Assembly (NCBI GenBank): GCA_905221605.1
Contig: CAJNDS010001035.1
Location: forward strand, 107,001 to 171,000
Direction of reading: 5' to 3'
From: Symbiodinium natans
Lineage: Eukaryota; Sar; Dinophyceae; Suessiales; Symbiodiniaceae
Length of the DNA: 64,000 nt
Below, piece by piece: positions 1 to 11,645 of the stretch (positions within the stretch are counted from its first letter, which is position 1; every line of letters starts with the position of its first letter). Position numbers and translations under genes: made by a program. The notes below the pieces were generated by a model. It had not been told where the DNA came from. It worked only from the letters and a program-made list of their open reading frames with translations, and ran no database searches.

Positions 1-95
1 GGTCTAGGGTTTCGGGTTTGGGGTTTGGGGTTTAGGGTTTAAGGTTTAGGGTTTGGGGCTTGGGGTTTGGGGCTTGGGGTTCGGTCGGACTTGCG
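1..95. repeat. TTTAGGG/TTTGGGG array
   Basis: Degenerate telomere-type heptamers at the window edge. Confidence 0.8.
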
Positions 96-934
96 CCGTT
101 CGATCCATGAAGCAGGACATTGCCTACTGGGGCGACACGAACCATCGACGCATCGCGGCTCAGTTTGTCTCGGGATTCTACCTTGGGCCCTTAAGGTTGG
201 GACCCCTTTCCCTAAGGGTCCAGCATCGTCTCTTAAAGCGGCCGAGCAGACCAAGATGTTGGCGCGGTAAAGTGCAAATTGCTTTCTTAAAGAAACAAAA
301 CGAGCTTTAGCATGGTAAGGCGGCAGCAGTTTGGGGGGGTTTGGGGTTTGGGGTTTGGCGTTTGGGGTTTGGGGCGTTTGGGTGTGGGGGTGTGGGGTTT
401 GGGGTGTGGGGTGTGGGGTGTGCGTTTTAGGGGGGGGGGGGGGGGGGGGGGGCAAGAGTCTGTTTGTTTCGTTTTTTTTTTTTTTTTTTGGGGGGGGGGG
501 GGAGTTCGCTGTTAGGGATTGAGGTTTAAGGCTTCGCGTTGCTTCACTGTTCTGGGGGGGGGGGGGGGGTCAAACGAGTCTCCATAATCGCTTGACGCCC
601 TAAGCCCTTGACAACTGGTGTGTAGAAGTACCGCAGCGGTTGAACTCTGTGTAGCTTGAAGCTTTCACTTGTGGAAGTGTCTGTTCAGAAACGGTCCAGG
701 GGGTTTGAGTGTTGATCCTTTTGCCCCAAAGCAGGAGGACGACTTGCGCTGAAAGTCTTGTTATGATTCGAAGTATAGCTTCTCGTACTCGCATCCCCAC
801 AACGACACGCCATGTACATGCATACGAAAGCCTATATACACTCGCCGAATGCAATCATCAAAGCCCCAGGAAATGGCCTGGCCCTGAACCCAAGTAACCC
901 TAAACCCTAAACCCGAAACCCTAAACCCTAAACC

Positions 935-1217
935 CAAGCGTTCCAGCCTCCTCATCCTCATCCTCATCGCCCTCCTGAATGGGGGCGTCCAGGACGACGT
1001 TGGCCTGACCAGCTCGGATTTGACTCTAGAGTCTGTGGAGGGGCTTAGGGTTAAGAGCCCGAAACCTTGAACCCCAATTCGTGTATTGCAGGTATATCTC
1101 TCAGACCCCTCTTTTTTGGAGCATTGCCTTTCAAATCAACAATCAACCTCGAACTCGCCGAGGTTAAACGCACAGCAATGACAGGTCTCGACTTCTTGGG
1201 GGGGAGGGCGAGGCCTG
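935..1217 (-). CDS. Two exon-like blocks of an unidentified protein
   Basis: Minus strand 1217-about 1052 reads PPKKSRPVIAVRLTSASS then LIVDLKGNAPKKRGLRDI; 1003-935 reads NVVLDAPIQEGDEDEDEE after a GTCAG acceptor. A block EPDLQDDEVAP at about 1385-1345 may be the preceding exon, with an array between. Junctions unresolved. Confidence 0.4.
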
Positions 1218-1826
1218 GTAGTACCCTAACCCTAAACCCTAAACCCTAAACCCGAAACCCAAAACCCAAAACCCAAAACCCAAAAACCCTAAACCCTAAA
1301 CCCGAAACCCTAAACCCTAAACCCTAGCCCTAAACCCTAAACCCAAAAGGGGGCGCCACCTCGTCATCCTGGAGATCAGGCTCCCCGAGGGGTGTGAGGT
1401 AGCATCCTGGGGCGGCTCTTGTTCGGAAGGGTTTTGAGATTTAGGGTTTAGGGCTAGGGTTTAGGATTTAGGTTTAGGGTTTTAGGGCTTTAGGGTGTGA
1501 GGACTTATAGGGCTGAGGGTTTAGGGCTGAAGGTTTAGAGTTTCCAGAAACCCCGAAGCATCCTAAACCGCCTGAACCCTAACCCTAAACCCTAAACCCT
1601 AAACCCTAAACCCTAAACCCTAAACCCTAAACCCTAAGCCCGGAACAAGGACAGTCAGAAGGGAGCCCAGTGGTTAGTCTCCCCAACTCGGTGGCTTGAG
1701 GATTTGCGTAGGGTTTAGGGTTTAGGGTTTAGGGTTTAGGGTTTAGGGTTTAGGGTTTAGGGTTTAGGCTTTAGGGTTTTGAGGGTTTCCGCCTACCGCT
1801 GAAGGTGTCTTGAGAATCTAGAGCAA

Positions 1827-1920
1827 CTAGACCCAAGAGAAGCCTAGCCTAAAAAAAGGCAGTCTTTTTGGCTTCAAGGGGCTTCTAAGACAGGGAATAA
1901 GGACCCCCTCTGGGTCCTAG
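1827..1920. mobile_element. Family B introner
   Basis: 94 bp, inverted ends CTAGACCCAAGAG / CTCTGGGTCCTAG. Flanks are not clearly coding. Confidence 0.6.
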
Positions 1921-2437
1921 GGAAGTCTGAGGTGCATGTCCTCCGTGCCTTTGTGAGAATTTGTGGCTCACCTGTCTAGAGAAGCGTTCGTTGTTTCGGG
2001 TGTAGTGTTTGGCCACCTTCTATATTCTATACACAATGGCACTTCATACTACTGGTAGCAATAAGAACTGCCACGATGACAATGGAAGAAAGAACTGAGG
2101 GGCCTTAAAGTGCAGATGTACCCTAAACCCTAAACCCTAAACCCTGGCGCACTAGCCCTTTGACTTGCCGGGTGGCCTGCGACCCTAAACCCTAAATTCC
2201 AAACCCTAAACCCTAAACCCTCAGGCCTCAGGCTTCCTGATGCCCGGCCTGCTTAACTACAAGCATGCGCCAGCTGTCATTTTGACCATCTGCCCACCTC
2301 AGCATCAACGCTTGGCTTGCTCGCTACACTTCTCGAGACAGCTCTGCGTCATGTTTGTGCAGCCCTAAACCCTAAACCCTAAACCCTAAACCCTAAACCC
2401 TAAACCCTAAACCCTAAACCCTAAACCCTAAACCCCA

Positions 2438-2500
2438 GCCGGACAAACATTTCTTCAAAAGCGCAGAATCTGTGGCGCAAGGCGCCAGGGAACTGTGTTA
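2438..2500 (+). CDS. Exon-like block
   Basis: After a CCCCAG acceptor closing a CCCTAAA array, the plus frame reads PDKHFFKSAESVAQGAREL. Product unknown. Confidence 0.35.
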
Positions 2501-2859
2501 GGACGGCTCTGAGTCAGAGAAGGTCGGCGCGAGGAACACAAAAAAAGCCACGTTGCCCTAACACGACGGCAGCTTAGCATGCACGTCGTACTCTTGACAT
2601 GGACGTGGCTTTGGCGCCGGGAAACTTTTGACCTGACTACAACCAGGATGGGCCACTCGGCCTGCTAATCCCCATAAATCAGCTTTAAACGCTGAACCCC
2701 AAACTCCTAAGCCCAATAAACGGGCCCTAAACCCGAAACTCCTAAACCCTATAAATGCCCCCTTAAACCCTGAAAACCCTAAACCCCATACACTAGCCCT
2801 AAACCCTAAACCCTATCCACTAGCCCTAAACCCTAAACCCTAAACCCTAAACGCCCATC

Positions 2860-2941
2860 CTGGCCAAGGAGTCAGCGAGGTCCCATGCGAACATGTTGCA
2901 GGCACGCGCAGCCGGTGAGGGCGGAGGCTCACCATCCCAAG
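2860..2941 (+). CDS. Exon-like block
   Basis: Plus frame LAKESARSHANMLQARAAG followed by GGGSPSQ; the exon end runs straight into GTTAGGG and a long TTTAGGG array that could serve as a GT donor intron. Confidence 0.35.
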
Positions 2942-2942
2942 T

Positions 2943-3074
2943 TAGGGTTTAGGGTTTAGGGTTTAGGGTTTAGGGTTTAGGGTTTAGGGTTTAGGGTTTA
3001 GGGTTTAGGGTCTAGGGTTTAGGGTTTAGGGTTTAGGGTTTAGGGTTTAGGGTTTAGGGTTTAGGGTTTAGGGT
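2943..3074. repeat. TTTAGGG array, about 132 bp
   Basis: Nearly pure heptamer followed by a TA microsatellite (3085-3125). Confidence 0.9.
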
Positions 3075-3084
3075 GATTATGTGT

Positions 3085-3117
<33 letters not shown>

Positions 3118-3399
3118 CATATATTGTTGTTATTATTACTGGCATGATTAGTTATAATAGTTGCGAATTAAGGGGGCTGTGCATTATCATGTATAGTATA
3201 TATATATATATATATATATGTATATGGTCGGCCCCTCCCCCATGATCTAGATTTCTCTTGTTTTCTCTGAAAACCCTCGTAAGTGCCGAAATAAATCGAC
3301 ATGCTGAGCATGTACGGCAAAAACCTTCTTCGGGATGTCTAGTTCTGTGTGAAACCTCGTGCGAATAGTACAAAACACGGAAAAACTCCAACTACATTA

Positions 3400-4345
3400 G
3401 ATGATAACGAATGAGGCTTAGAAGAGGATGTGTTGGGGCGTGGCCTGCTTTACTTGGCTGTAGTTACGAACGAAGCTCAAGCATCTACTGTAGGAGCCTG
3501 AATCATCAGAATAAGGTTTTGAGGAATTATTGTCGTCTATGTACAAAGGGACCCTAGGAATATTATTAGAAATGATTCCGACCCCTGTAAGTCGAATTAC
3601 AAGCGAAGCCCAGATGAGGATGTAGGGTTTAGGGTTTAGGGTTTGGGGTTTAGGGTTTGGGGCTGAGGGTTTCGAATACAAGTTCCAGTTAAGCTTCATT
3701 ACGCGTAGGGGCCAGAGGGGATTTCATAGCGTGTGGTCTGCAATATCAATTCTACAATTCGGGTTTTGACTACGAATGAGCCTTAGAAGAGAATGTCTTG
3801 GGGTTGGCCTCTTGACGCGTTTGTTTTGCTCGGGTTTAATTGCGAACGAAGTCCGATGAGGATTTCTCATGGAGTGGGCTAATTCAAACTACGTTGGGGC
3901 CCAGGGGAGGATTTCAGAGGGTGTGGTCGGCAATATTAAACTCCACTTTGACAAGAGCGAATGAGGCTTTGAAGAGGATGGCTTGGGATGGTGGGCTCTT
4001 GATTCACTTGTTGTACTTGCGAACGAAGCTGTGGCTCTATTCTTGACCTTTCATGACGTGGGGCCAGAAGAGGTTTTAGTAGGGTGTGGCCTTTAAGTGT
4101 ACTGTAGAATTCTTTTGCTCGGGTGTGGACTGCTCATAAAAATCAGTTTCTCAACAAAGTACGAAAGAAGACCAGATGAGGATTTCTGAGGCTGCAACCT
4201 CTGAATACGAAGTTCATAATATGAGATTTTGTTTATGAACAGGCAGAGGATTTCATAGGGCGCGGTCTTTAAAGGCAAATCTAGATTTGCAAATAAACTG
4301 TATTACGAATGAGGCCAGAGGATTTCTCAGAGTAAAATCTCTAAA
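3400..4345. repeat. Degenerate tandem repeat block
   Basis: About a dozen diverged copies of a unit carrying ACGAAYGARGYC, CCAGANGAGGATTTC and AGGGYGTGGYC. Spacing is roughly 60-120 bp. AT-rich; no gene seen. Confidence 0.6.
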
Positions 4346-5432
4346 GGCGTGGCCCTTCAATATAAACTCCGAATTAAAATATCAAATTGCACGAAAGACT
4401 TTCCGACCCCTAGAAAAATGTATGTATATCTATAACAGTAATAGTAAGGATAGTAGTAATATGATGATGATCAGCATAAAACAAGACTGAAAATTAAACA
4501 TGTGAAACCGGAGCTCCGTACTTGGTACTCACTCGAGCGCGGGTTTTCAAATCGTACCTGCTGGACTACAATGATTACAACTGCACGCCAAGGCATGAGG
4601 CTTTCCGCCTGCCGCTCTTGCCCCTATCCCGACCTCGAAGCAGGTCTAGCCACAACCCTAAACCCTAAACCCTAAACCTGAAACCCTAAACCCTAAATCT
4701 AGAAAAGACGTCAAAAACGCAGGAGTCCATGCAAGGGTTCAGAGCAAGCGCGCCTACGTTGGGAACAATCTCAGAACAAAAGCCGTCCCAAGGGAACTCG
4801 TATGCGAGATGTCGACCAATTTTGAGTGGACGGCACTTCAAAACTCAAAATGCTTGCCGGCCGTGAAGGCCGTCATGGTCAAGAGAACCGTAGGTGGAGT
4901 CAGAATTGCCCTAAACCCTAAACCCCAAACCCCAAACCCCAAACCCCAAACCCTAAACCCTAAAGCTTCTTAGGGTTTAAGATCTTGACGGTCTGGCCAG
5001 CCAGTTCCTGTTGCACAACGTCCCAAAGCTCCCATACCCTAAACCCTAAACCACCCTAAGCCCTCCACCCTACACCCTAAACCCTAAATCATACCAGTTA
5101 AACTCTCGGTTCGTGGACTCGGACTCAATACTGGCCCCCCCGATGTCAGTCACGTAGACTGCCTGTCAAATCCGATGCCACACCCATAAGCGAAAGAGTC
5201 GTGTGAACCCTAAACCCTGCACCCTGAACCCTAAACCCTAAATAAACCCTAAACCCTAAACCCTAACGCCTAAACCCTAAACCCTCAATGTTAGCCCAAG
5301 GCAGCCGATGTGACAGACAAACAGAGGGCCATTCCTCAGGCCACCCGATTTCGCCGGGCAGCCCAATTAGCTACCCTAAACCCTAAACCCTAAACCCCAA
5401 ACCCCAAACCCCAAACCCCAAACCCCAAACCC

Positions 5433-6192
5433 TTAGCGGCACGACTCCAGGATCTCCGCGAACTCTCGGGATGCGCCCTCTACATGTCGCCGGAACCTTC
5501 GTAACACAGCAACCACTTTATAATAAGGGAACCCTCTTTTTTTGGGTTGGTTACTTTAGAACGGAACCCAAAAAAACAAAAAAAACAAAAAAGGGTAAAG
5601 GGCACCACTGGGTTACCGAAGGAGCTGATCAAGCACCACGAGATGGCGTTCGTGTACTCGGCGGTCGGGCGGCATGGGCGCACCCCTCATGCAATGTGTT
5701 GCCCATGTGCTGGAGTCCATCGAAGACCAAACCTGGACCCAGAAGTAACCAAAAGCGGATGCCCTGTTTGGTTTAAAGGGGGTGGCCAGGGAGCCGAAAA
5801 ACCAAAAAGAGAATCAGGTCCTAGAAACTGGCTTCGAGTCTTCCTCCTCGTCCTTCTGTGAAACCATCGTGCCCTCGAAACTCAACAGCGCAGGATGCTT
5901 CCAGGCTGCTGGTAGGTCTCCCCCCGTCACCACGCCAGGTCTGACCAACGCCGCAGGGATCACCTGCTCCTGCATTGCCGCCAGGAGAACCTTGGCTGCA
6001 CTTAGGAGGGTAGCTATGAATTAAACTTTTAGCTGCCTTATTAAGAAACCCAATAAGCCAAAAAGGCTAAAGATCTAAAGTTATAGTAAAGTACCACAAA
6101 GGAACATCATACGACGGGATCGCTCCGGACCGCTTTTCCTGCCGCAGCTCCCTCATCGGATGCACATTCGCCGAACTGGCCCCGCACCCCAT
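5433..6192 (-). CDS. Small protein with N-terminal myristoylation-type motif MGCGASS, 4 exons, 139 aa
   Basis: Exons (minus): 6192-6106, 5990-5829, 5732-5626, 5496-5433; total 420 nt including TAA. The first residues MGCGASS give Gly2 for N-myristoylation and Cys3 for a second acyl group, so a membrane-anchored protein is likely (inference). The middle holds an acidic stretch, QKDEEEDSKP; the C-terminal exon, FRRHVEGASREF onward, could form a helix. Introns: 6105-5991 (GT-AG, target duplication GTTC), 5828-5733 (GT-AG, GTTT) and 5625-5497 (GC-AG, imperfect GCTCC/GTTCC). Each excision is in frame. I do not recognise the family. A plus-strand reading of the last exons looked kinase-like but did not hold up. 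Confidence 0.72.
5497..5625 (-). mobile_element. Introner, family A (spliced, GC-AG)
   Basis: 129 nt, inverted ends CTTCGGTAACCCAGT/GTTACGAAG; target duplication imperfect (GCTCC/GTTCC). Excision gives LDQ|FRRH in frame. Confidence 0.7.
5733..5828 (-). mobile_element. Introner, family B (spliced, GT-AG)
   Basis: 96 nt, inverted ends CTAGGACC/GGGTCCAG, target duplication GTTT. Donor CCA|GTTTCTAG, acceptor TCCAG|GTTTGG. Confidence 0.75.
5991..6105 (-). mobile_element. Introner, family G (spliced, GT-AG)
   Basis: 115 nt, starts GTTCCTTTGTGGTACTTTAC and ends GTGCAGCCAAG on the minus strand, target duplication GTTC. Other copies lie at 56935-57208 and 59476-59594. Confidence 0.8.
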
Positions 6193-6449
6193 AGATGCGT
6201 GTGCCAAGTGGCCCCTGTAGCGCCGGGGACGTGAATGACAAATCTTGGGCCAAAGTACAAAAGTCTTAGATGAGGGGGCTGAGAGCGGAGAACTTGAAGT
6301 TAAGCAACCACTAAACTCACTAAACCCTGAACCTTAAACCGTAAAACCCTAAAGCATCCCAACTCGGCTCCACATCAGCCCCCCGGACACAGTGAGGACC
6401 CCTAAGCCCGAAACCCGGTAAACCCGAATTTAAACACCTCAAAACAAGT

Positions 6450-6535
6450 CTTGGTAGCCCAGTAGCCATATCTTGATAAGGGTACCCTTTTTGGGGTTCT
6501 CAGGGAAATGAACCACCATAATCCCTAAACCCCAA
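6450..6535. mobile_element. Truncated family A introner
   Basis: Starts CTTGGTAGCCCAGTAGCC and runs to GGGGTTCTCAGGG, then is cut by a CCCCAAA/CCCTAAA array. Confidence 0.6.
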
Positions 6536-6655
6536 ACCCCAAACCCTAAACCCTAAACCCTAAACCCTAGACCCTAAACCCTAAACCCTAGACCCCTACA
6601 ACTAGCTACCCCTGCAGCACAATTCGGGGGTTTAGGGGTTTAGGATGGTTTAGGC

Positions 6656-7415
6656 TTCCTCCCGCGGTTCGGGGCCCGTGCTGACGTTGCCGTCTGGAAG
6701 AAGAACGCAGGCCTTGAAGTTATTTTAGGGTTTAGGGTTTAGGGTTACACCCTCAGCTCTAAACCGTAACCCTCTCAACCCTAAGTCTACGGAGCCCTAG
6801 GCTTAGGGCTTCAGTTTAGGACTTGGGGGCTTACTACACAGGCGATTAAAACCTTAAACCCTAAACCCTAAATCCTACAGCCTCAACCACAACTCCTGAA
6901 CACCCAGAGAAGCAATCTTCTTGTTGACTCGTAGCACCGTGTCCTTGGGCTTCACGGTTTGGGGCGTTGTGCGTCCTGCGGGTTGCAACAAGATCATGGT
7001 GATGTCCTCGCCCTTCTTCGAAGCTTCCAGCGTGGCAATGAGCTTCCTGACAAGCTTCACCTCGCTCTCCTAAACCCTAAACCCTAAACCCTAAACCCTA
7101 AACCCTAAACCCTAAACCCAGTTCATGTCATTCAAGAGCTCGAGACGGGCAGTCAAGGAAGACACGGCTGTTTGGTTGTGCTTCTGCTCGGTGGCTTCAC
7201 CAGCAGCATCGCCATCCGAAGAGCTGGGCGTATCCTTCTGGAACCCTAAACCCTAAACCCTAAACCCAAACCCTAAACCCTAAACCCTAAACCCTAAACC
7301 CTAAACCCTAAACCCTAAACCCTAAGAAGCTGGCGAACTCGCGGGGGTCGCCGATTTCGGCTTTCTTGATGGAGACTTTCTTCCACCACTGCCCTTGCTT
7401 CATCGTCAGAGCCCT
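6656..7415 (-). CDS. Unidentified gene fragment, four exons, including one intron made only of telomere heptamers
   Basis: Exon-like blocks (minus): about 7414-7330 (MKQGQWWKKVSIKK region), 7237-7118 (SSSDGDAAGEATEQ, then SSLTARLELLND), 7069-about 6890 (ESEVKLVRKLIATLE through VLRVNKKIASLG) and about 6715-6656 (ACVLLPDGNVSTG). The second and third join in frame across 7117-7070, giving LLNDMNW|ESEVKLVR. Codons are GC-rich at third positions. The block is predicted helical; ASDGEEQRPVIEQL at 8568-8510 resembles the second exon and may be an upstream or duplicated exon. The other junctions are not resolved: GA or GC donors with AG|GA or AG|GC acceptors would keep frame. The family is not recognised. 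Confidence 0.55.
7070..7117 (-). repeat. 48-nt intron consisting only of telomere heptamer
   Basis: On the minus strand the intron is six copies of GTTTAGG plus GTTTAG, nothing else. It begins GT after ATGAACTGG and ends TTTAG before GAGAGCGAG. The flanking codons (AAC TGG | GAG AGC) join in phase 0 and both exons are clearly coding. Confidence 0.75.
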
Positions 7416-8616
7416 AGCCTTCCCAACTCGGCACACTGAAACCGAAAGGCCTTAGAGGGTAGAGGGTTTAGGGCTTCCAGGATCTGGGGCCTAGGGTTTG
7501 AGGGTTTGTTGGAGTTAGGAATGTTCAGGGCTTTTAGGGCTTAGGGCTTAGGGCGTAGGGTTTAGGGTTTAGGGTTTAGGGTTTTGGGTTTAGGGTTTAG
7601 GGTTTATTGTAGCAGAAGCAGCTGCTAGGGCCCCGCGCCCAAATGCCACCAGCACAGCCCCTGGGATTGTGGCATCGCTTGGTTGGTGTTCATGGAAGCT
7701 TCTGGTCTTTGGCTTTGGAGTTTAGGGCTTGGGGTTTAGGGTATAGGGTTAGGCCTGGTTGGGTTTAGAGTTTAGGGTTTAGGGTGTAGGGTTTAGGGGT
7801 TTGGGTTTTAGGGTTTAGGGTTTTAGGGTTTTAGGGCTTATTTCCGGTTCGGGCTTGGGGTTTAGGGTTTGTGCTTTGTTTTTTAAGGGCATTTGTGATC
7901 AGGAAGTTTGGGTCAGTACCAACTACCGCCGATGGATTTTCCCAAGGCATTGGGCGCAAGCCTCTCGCAGCTGACATCTTCCCTTCAAGGCGTCGTTGTT
8001 AGGGTTTGGGGTTTGGGGTTTAGGGTTTAGGGTTTAGGGTTTAGGGTTTAGGGTTTAGGGCTGTTGTTCCAGTAGCCGACAAAAGTAATTAGGAGAAGGA
8101 CACTTCTGGGGGGCATCCTAGGTGCTAGTGTGGCGTCCTTCAGCATGGCCAGCTTTGCTCCATCTTGATTTAATTTAACAGTAGTCGTAGGGAAACACGC
8201 AAGCCTAAACCCTAAACCCTAAACCCTGAACCCTAAACCCTAAACCCTAAACCCTAAACCCTAAACCCTACACCCCAAACCCTAAACCCAATTTTGCTCA
8301 CAAAAGGCAGCACAGCTGAGGTTTGTGGGGTTGAGGGGTTTAGGATTTAGGGCTTAGGGTTCAGGGCTTATAAGTCCATATGGGTTGAAGTTCCAGACAA
8401 TCTAGGAGGACCTAGGAGTAGAACCACACATTTTGGTTTAGGGTTTAGGGTTTAGGGTTTAGGGTTTAGGGTTTAGGGACCCTAGCCTTCTGTAGTTCAC
8501 TTGCTGAAGGTTTCGAGCCTGGTGTGGAGCTGCTCTATGACGGGGCGCTGCTCTTCGCCGTCGCTTGCCTGCGAGGTTCAGGGTTTTGGGCTTAAGGCTT
8601 AGGGTTGCAAAACCCT

Positions 8617-8665
8617 TTAGGGTTTAGGGTTTAGGGTTTAGGGTTTAGGGTTTAGGGTTTAGGGT

Positions 8666-8725
<60 letters not shown>

Positions 8726-8730
8726 GGTTC
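8617..8730. repeat. TTTAGGG array switching to TTGAGGG
   Basis: About six TTTAGGG units are followed without a break by some ten TTGAGGG units, so a single-base variant spread by local unit duplication. Confidence 0.85.
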
Positions 8731-9039
8731 CTCCACAAGCTCTGTACAACTAGGGTGCCCCTCCTTGCGAAGCTGTGGGTTGTATGGTTCTGGGTTCAGG
8801 GTTTTCGTGTTTTGTTTCGGGTTTACGGTACGTACCCCTAAACCCTAAACCCTAAACCCTAAACCCTAAACCCTCAAGACAAAATAAATAGAAATTGTAT
8901 GTGTTATCATTATGATTTTTCAAAGTTATTTGTCTGAGCCCTAAATTCCTTTTGCCTAGTCACGGCTACGCAGTTTACTTAAACCTCCTTTGTCTGCTCG
9001 GATGCTCAATTTACTTAGCCTTGGGAGTTAATTTTGAGG

Positions 9040-10195
9040 GAGATTTTTTTGGCTTCTGGGAATTAATTTTGAATTCTCGGAGCTAATGTTGAGCTCCGGG
9101 AGTTCATTTTGAGCTCCGGAGCTAATTTTGAGCTCCGGGAGCTAATTTTGAAGTTCGGGAGCAAATTTGGAGCTTTGGGAGCTAACCTGGAGCTCCGGGA
9201 GCTAATTTGGAGCTCCGCGAGTTAATTTTGAGCTCCGGGAGTTAATTTTGAGCACCGGGAGCTAATTTTGAGCTCCGGAGCAAATTTTGAGCTCCGGGAG
9301 CTAATTTTGAGCTCCGGGAGCTAATTTTGAGCTTTGGGAGCAAATTTTGGGCTCTGGGAATTAATTTTGAGCTCTGGGACTTAATTTTGAGCTCCGGGAT
9401 CTAATAATTTTAAGCTGGGAGCAAATTCTGAGCTCTGGGAGCTAATTTTAAGCTCCGGGACCTAATTTAGAATTCTGGGAGCTAATTTTGAGCTCCGGGA
9501 GCTAATTTTGAGCTCCGGAATTAATTTTAAACTCCAGGAGCTAATTTTGAGCTCCGGGAGCTAATTTTGAGCTTTGGGAGCTAATTTTGAGCTATGGGAA
9601 TTAATTTTGAGCTCTGGGAGCTAATTTTGAGCTCCGGGAGCTAATTTTGAGCTCCGGGAGCTAATTTTGAGCTCCGGGGCTAAGAAGTTCGGGAGCAAAT
9701 TTGGAGCTTCGGGAATCAATTTTGAGCTCTGGGAGCTAATTTTGTGCTCCGGGAGCTTATTTTGAGCTGCGGGAGCTAATCTGAGCTCTGGGACTTAATT
9801 TTGAGTTCCGGGAGCTAATTTTGAGCTGCGGGAGCTATTTGAGCTCCGGGAGCGAATTTTTGAGCTCCGGGAGCTAATTTTGAGTTCTGGGAGCTAATTT
9901 TGAGCTTTGGGAGCTAATTTTGAGCTCTGGGAATTAATTTTGAGCTCTGGGAACTAATTTTGATTTCTGGGAGCTAATTTTGAAGTCCGGGAGTTAATTT
10001 TGAGCTCTGGGAGCTAATTTTGAGCTCCGGGAGCTAATTTTGAGCTCCGGAGTTAATTTTAAACTCCAGGAGCTAATTTTGAGCTCCGGGAGCTAATTTT
10101 GGGCTCCGGAGCTAATTTTGAGCTCCGGGAGCTAATTTTGAGCTCCGCGAGCTAATTTTGAGCTTTGGGAGTTAATTTTGAGCTCCGGGAGCTCA
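9040..10195. repeat. 20-22 bp satellite
   Basis: About 1.15 kb of tandem units GGGAGCTAATTTTGAGCTCC with point changes; each unit is nearly palindromic around GAGCTC. No heptamer array interrupts it. Confidence 0.9.
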
Positions 10196-10215
10196 TTGGA
10201 AACCTCAAAATAAAT

Positions 10216-10709
10216 TGAAATGATTCAGAATCAAAAAACTCTATCCATAATTTAAAAATGGTTTTCAAAATATTCCATTGAAAATCTCAAAATAAATTGA
10301 AAATCATTTCAGAAATATGCAAAGGATGATTGAATCTCTATAATTCCAGAAACCTCGATTTTTCAGCCTTCCCCCCGTCCCGCCGCACCACCCTCCGCCC
10401 CCCCCCCCCCACGCCGACCCTAAAACCTGATATTAAAAAAAAAACTTTCGCTCAAAACTTTCGCACAAAACTTTCGCTCAAAACTTATTGGGACCCAAAC
10501 CCTATACAATTTCTAGAAACCCTAAACCCTAAACCCTTGCAATGATTCAGAATCAAAAAAACTCTATCCATAATTTAAAAATGGTTTTCAAAATATTCCA
10601 TTGAACATCTCAAAATAAATTGAAAATCATTTCAGAAATATGCAAAGGATGATTGAATCATTATAAATTCCAGAAACCTCGATGTTTCAGCCTTCCCCCC
10701 GTCCCGCCG

Positions 10710-10742
<33 letters not shown>

Positions 10743-10860
10743 ACGCCGACCCTAAAACCTAATATTTAAAAACAAAACTTTCGCTCAAAACTTTCGCTCA
10801 AAACTTTCGCTCAAAACTTATTGGGACCCAAACCCTATACAATTTCTATAAACCCTAAAC
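10216..10860. repeat. Tandem duplication of about 0.3 kb
   Basis: Two copies (about 10216-10530 and 10541-10860) share TGATTCAGAATCAAAAAA, TCCATAATTTAAAAATGG, the C-rich run and a triple ACTTTCGCTCAAA. They differ in homopolymer length and end in CCCTAAA units. Confidence 0.85.
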
Positions 10861-11236
10861 CCTAAACCCTAAACCTAAACCCTAAACCCTAAACCCTAAA
10901 CCCTAAACCCTAAAAACCCTAAACCCTAAAAAACCCTAAACCCTAAACCCTAAACCCTTCCTCCACTCTCAGCCCCTGGAGAGGGCACCGCCCAGCCTCG
11001 TGCGCAGGTAGGTTGATGGCACCTTGCACATCCGAAACCCGAAACTCGAAGCCCTAAGCCCTAAACCCTAAGTTTAGGGTTGAGGGTTTAGGGTTTAGGG
11101 TTTAGGGGTTTAGGGTTTAGGGTTTAGGGGGTTTAGGTTTAGGGTTTAGGGTTTAGGGTTTAGGGTTTAGGGTTTAGGGTTTAGGGTTTAGGGTTTAGGG
11201 TTTAGGGTTTAGGGTTTAGGGTTTAGGGTTTAGGGA
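10850..11236. repeat. Facing CCCTAAA and TTTAGGG arrays
   Basis: CCCTAAA units (10850-10966) and TTTAGGG units (11075-11236) face each other; the turn at about 11070 reads CCCTAAGTTTAGGG. Confidence 0.85.
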
Positions 11237-11311
11237 AGCCGTAAGCCCTAAACCCTAAACCCGAAACCCTAGAAACGCGATGAAACCCTATGAACCCCTA
11301 TTCTAGGCGCA

Positions 11312-11440
11312 TTTACATGGTGCCATAATATGGGCCCTGAAACTGGAAAGGGGACCCCTCACATACCCCTTGTATGCCCTAGACAACCTAGGGGCCCATA
11401 CTTCAGAACCCTCCCGAGGAGGTAAGGGACCATATTAAGA
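11312..11440. mobile_element. Family H element
   Basis: Contains TATGGGCCCT and GGGGCCCATACTTCAGAAC as an inverted pair. Related copies lie at 33145-33250 and 46778-46880 (the last in intron 8 of the PP-loop gene). Confidence 0.55.
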
Positions 11441-11645
11441 AACGTATCACAAGCATTGGCAGACAAAACTGACGGAGAGTATGCACACGAGACTCCCCGA
11501 ACCCCAATCCCCAAACGCCAAAAACCCTAAACCCTAATCCCCTAAACCCTAAACCCTAATAAATCCTAAACCCTAAACCCTAAACCCTAAACCCTAAACC
11601 CTAAGCCCTAAGCCCTAAACCCTACCTTAAACCCTACCTTAGACC

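Noticed and set aside
5420-5740. Plus-strand protein kinase activation segment (ALYMSPELIKHHE after excising the introner)
   Set aside because: The next kinase motifs are absent, while the minus strand gives one continuous frame through three introners from an ATG to a stop.
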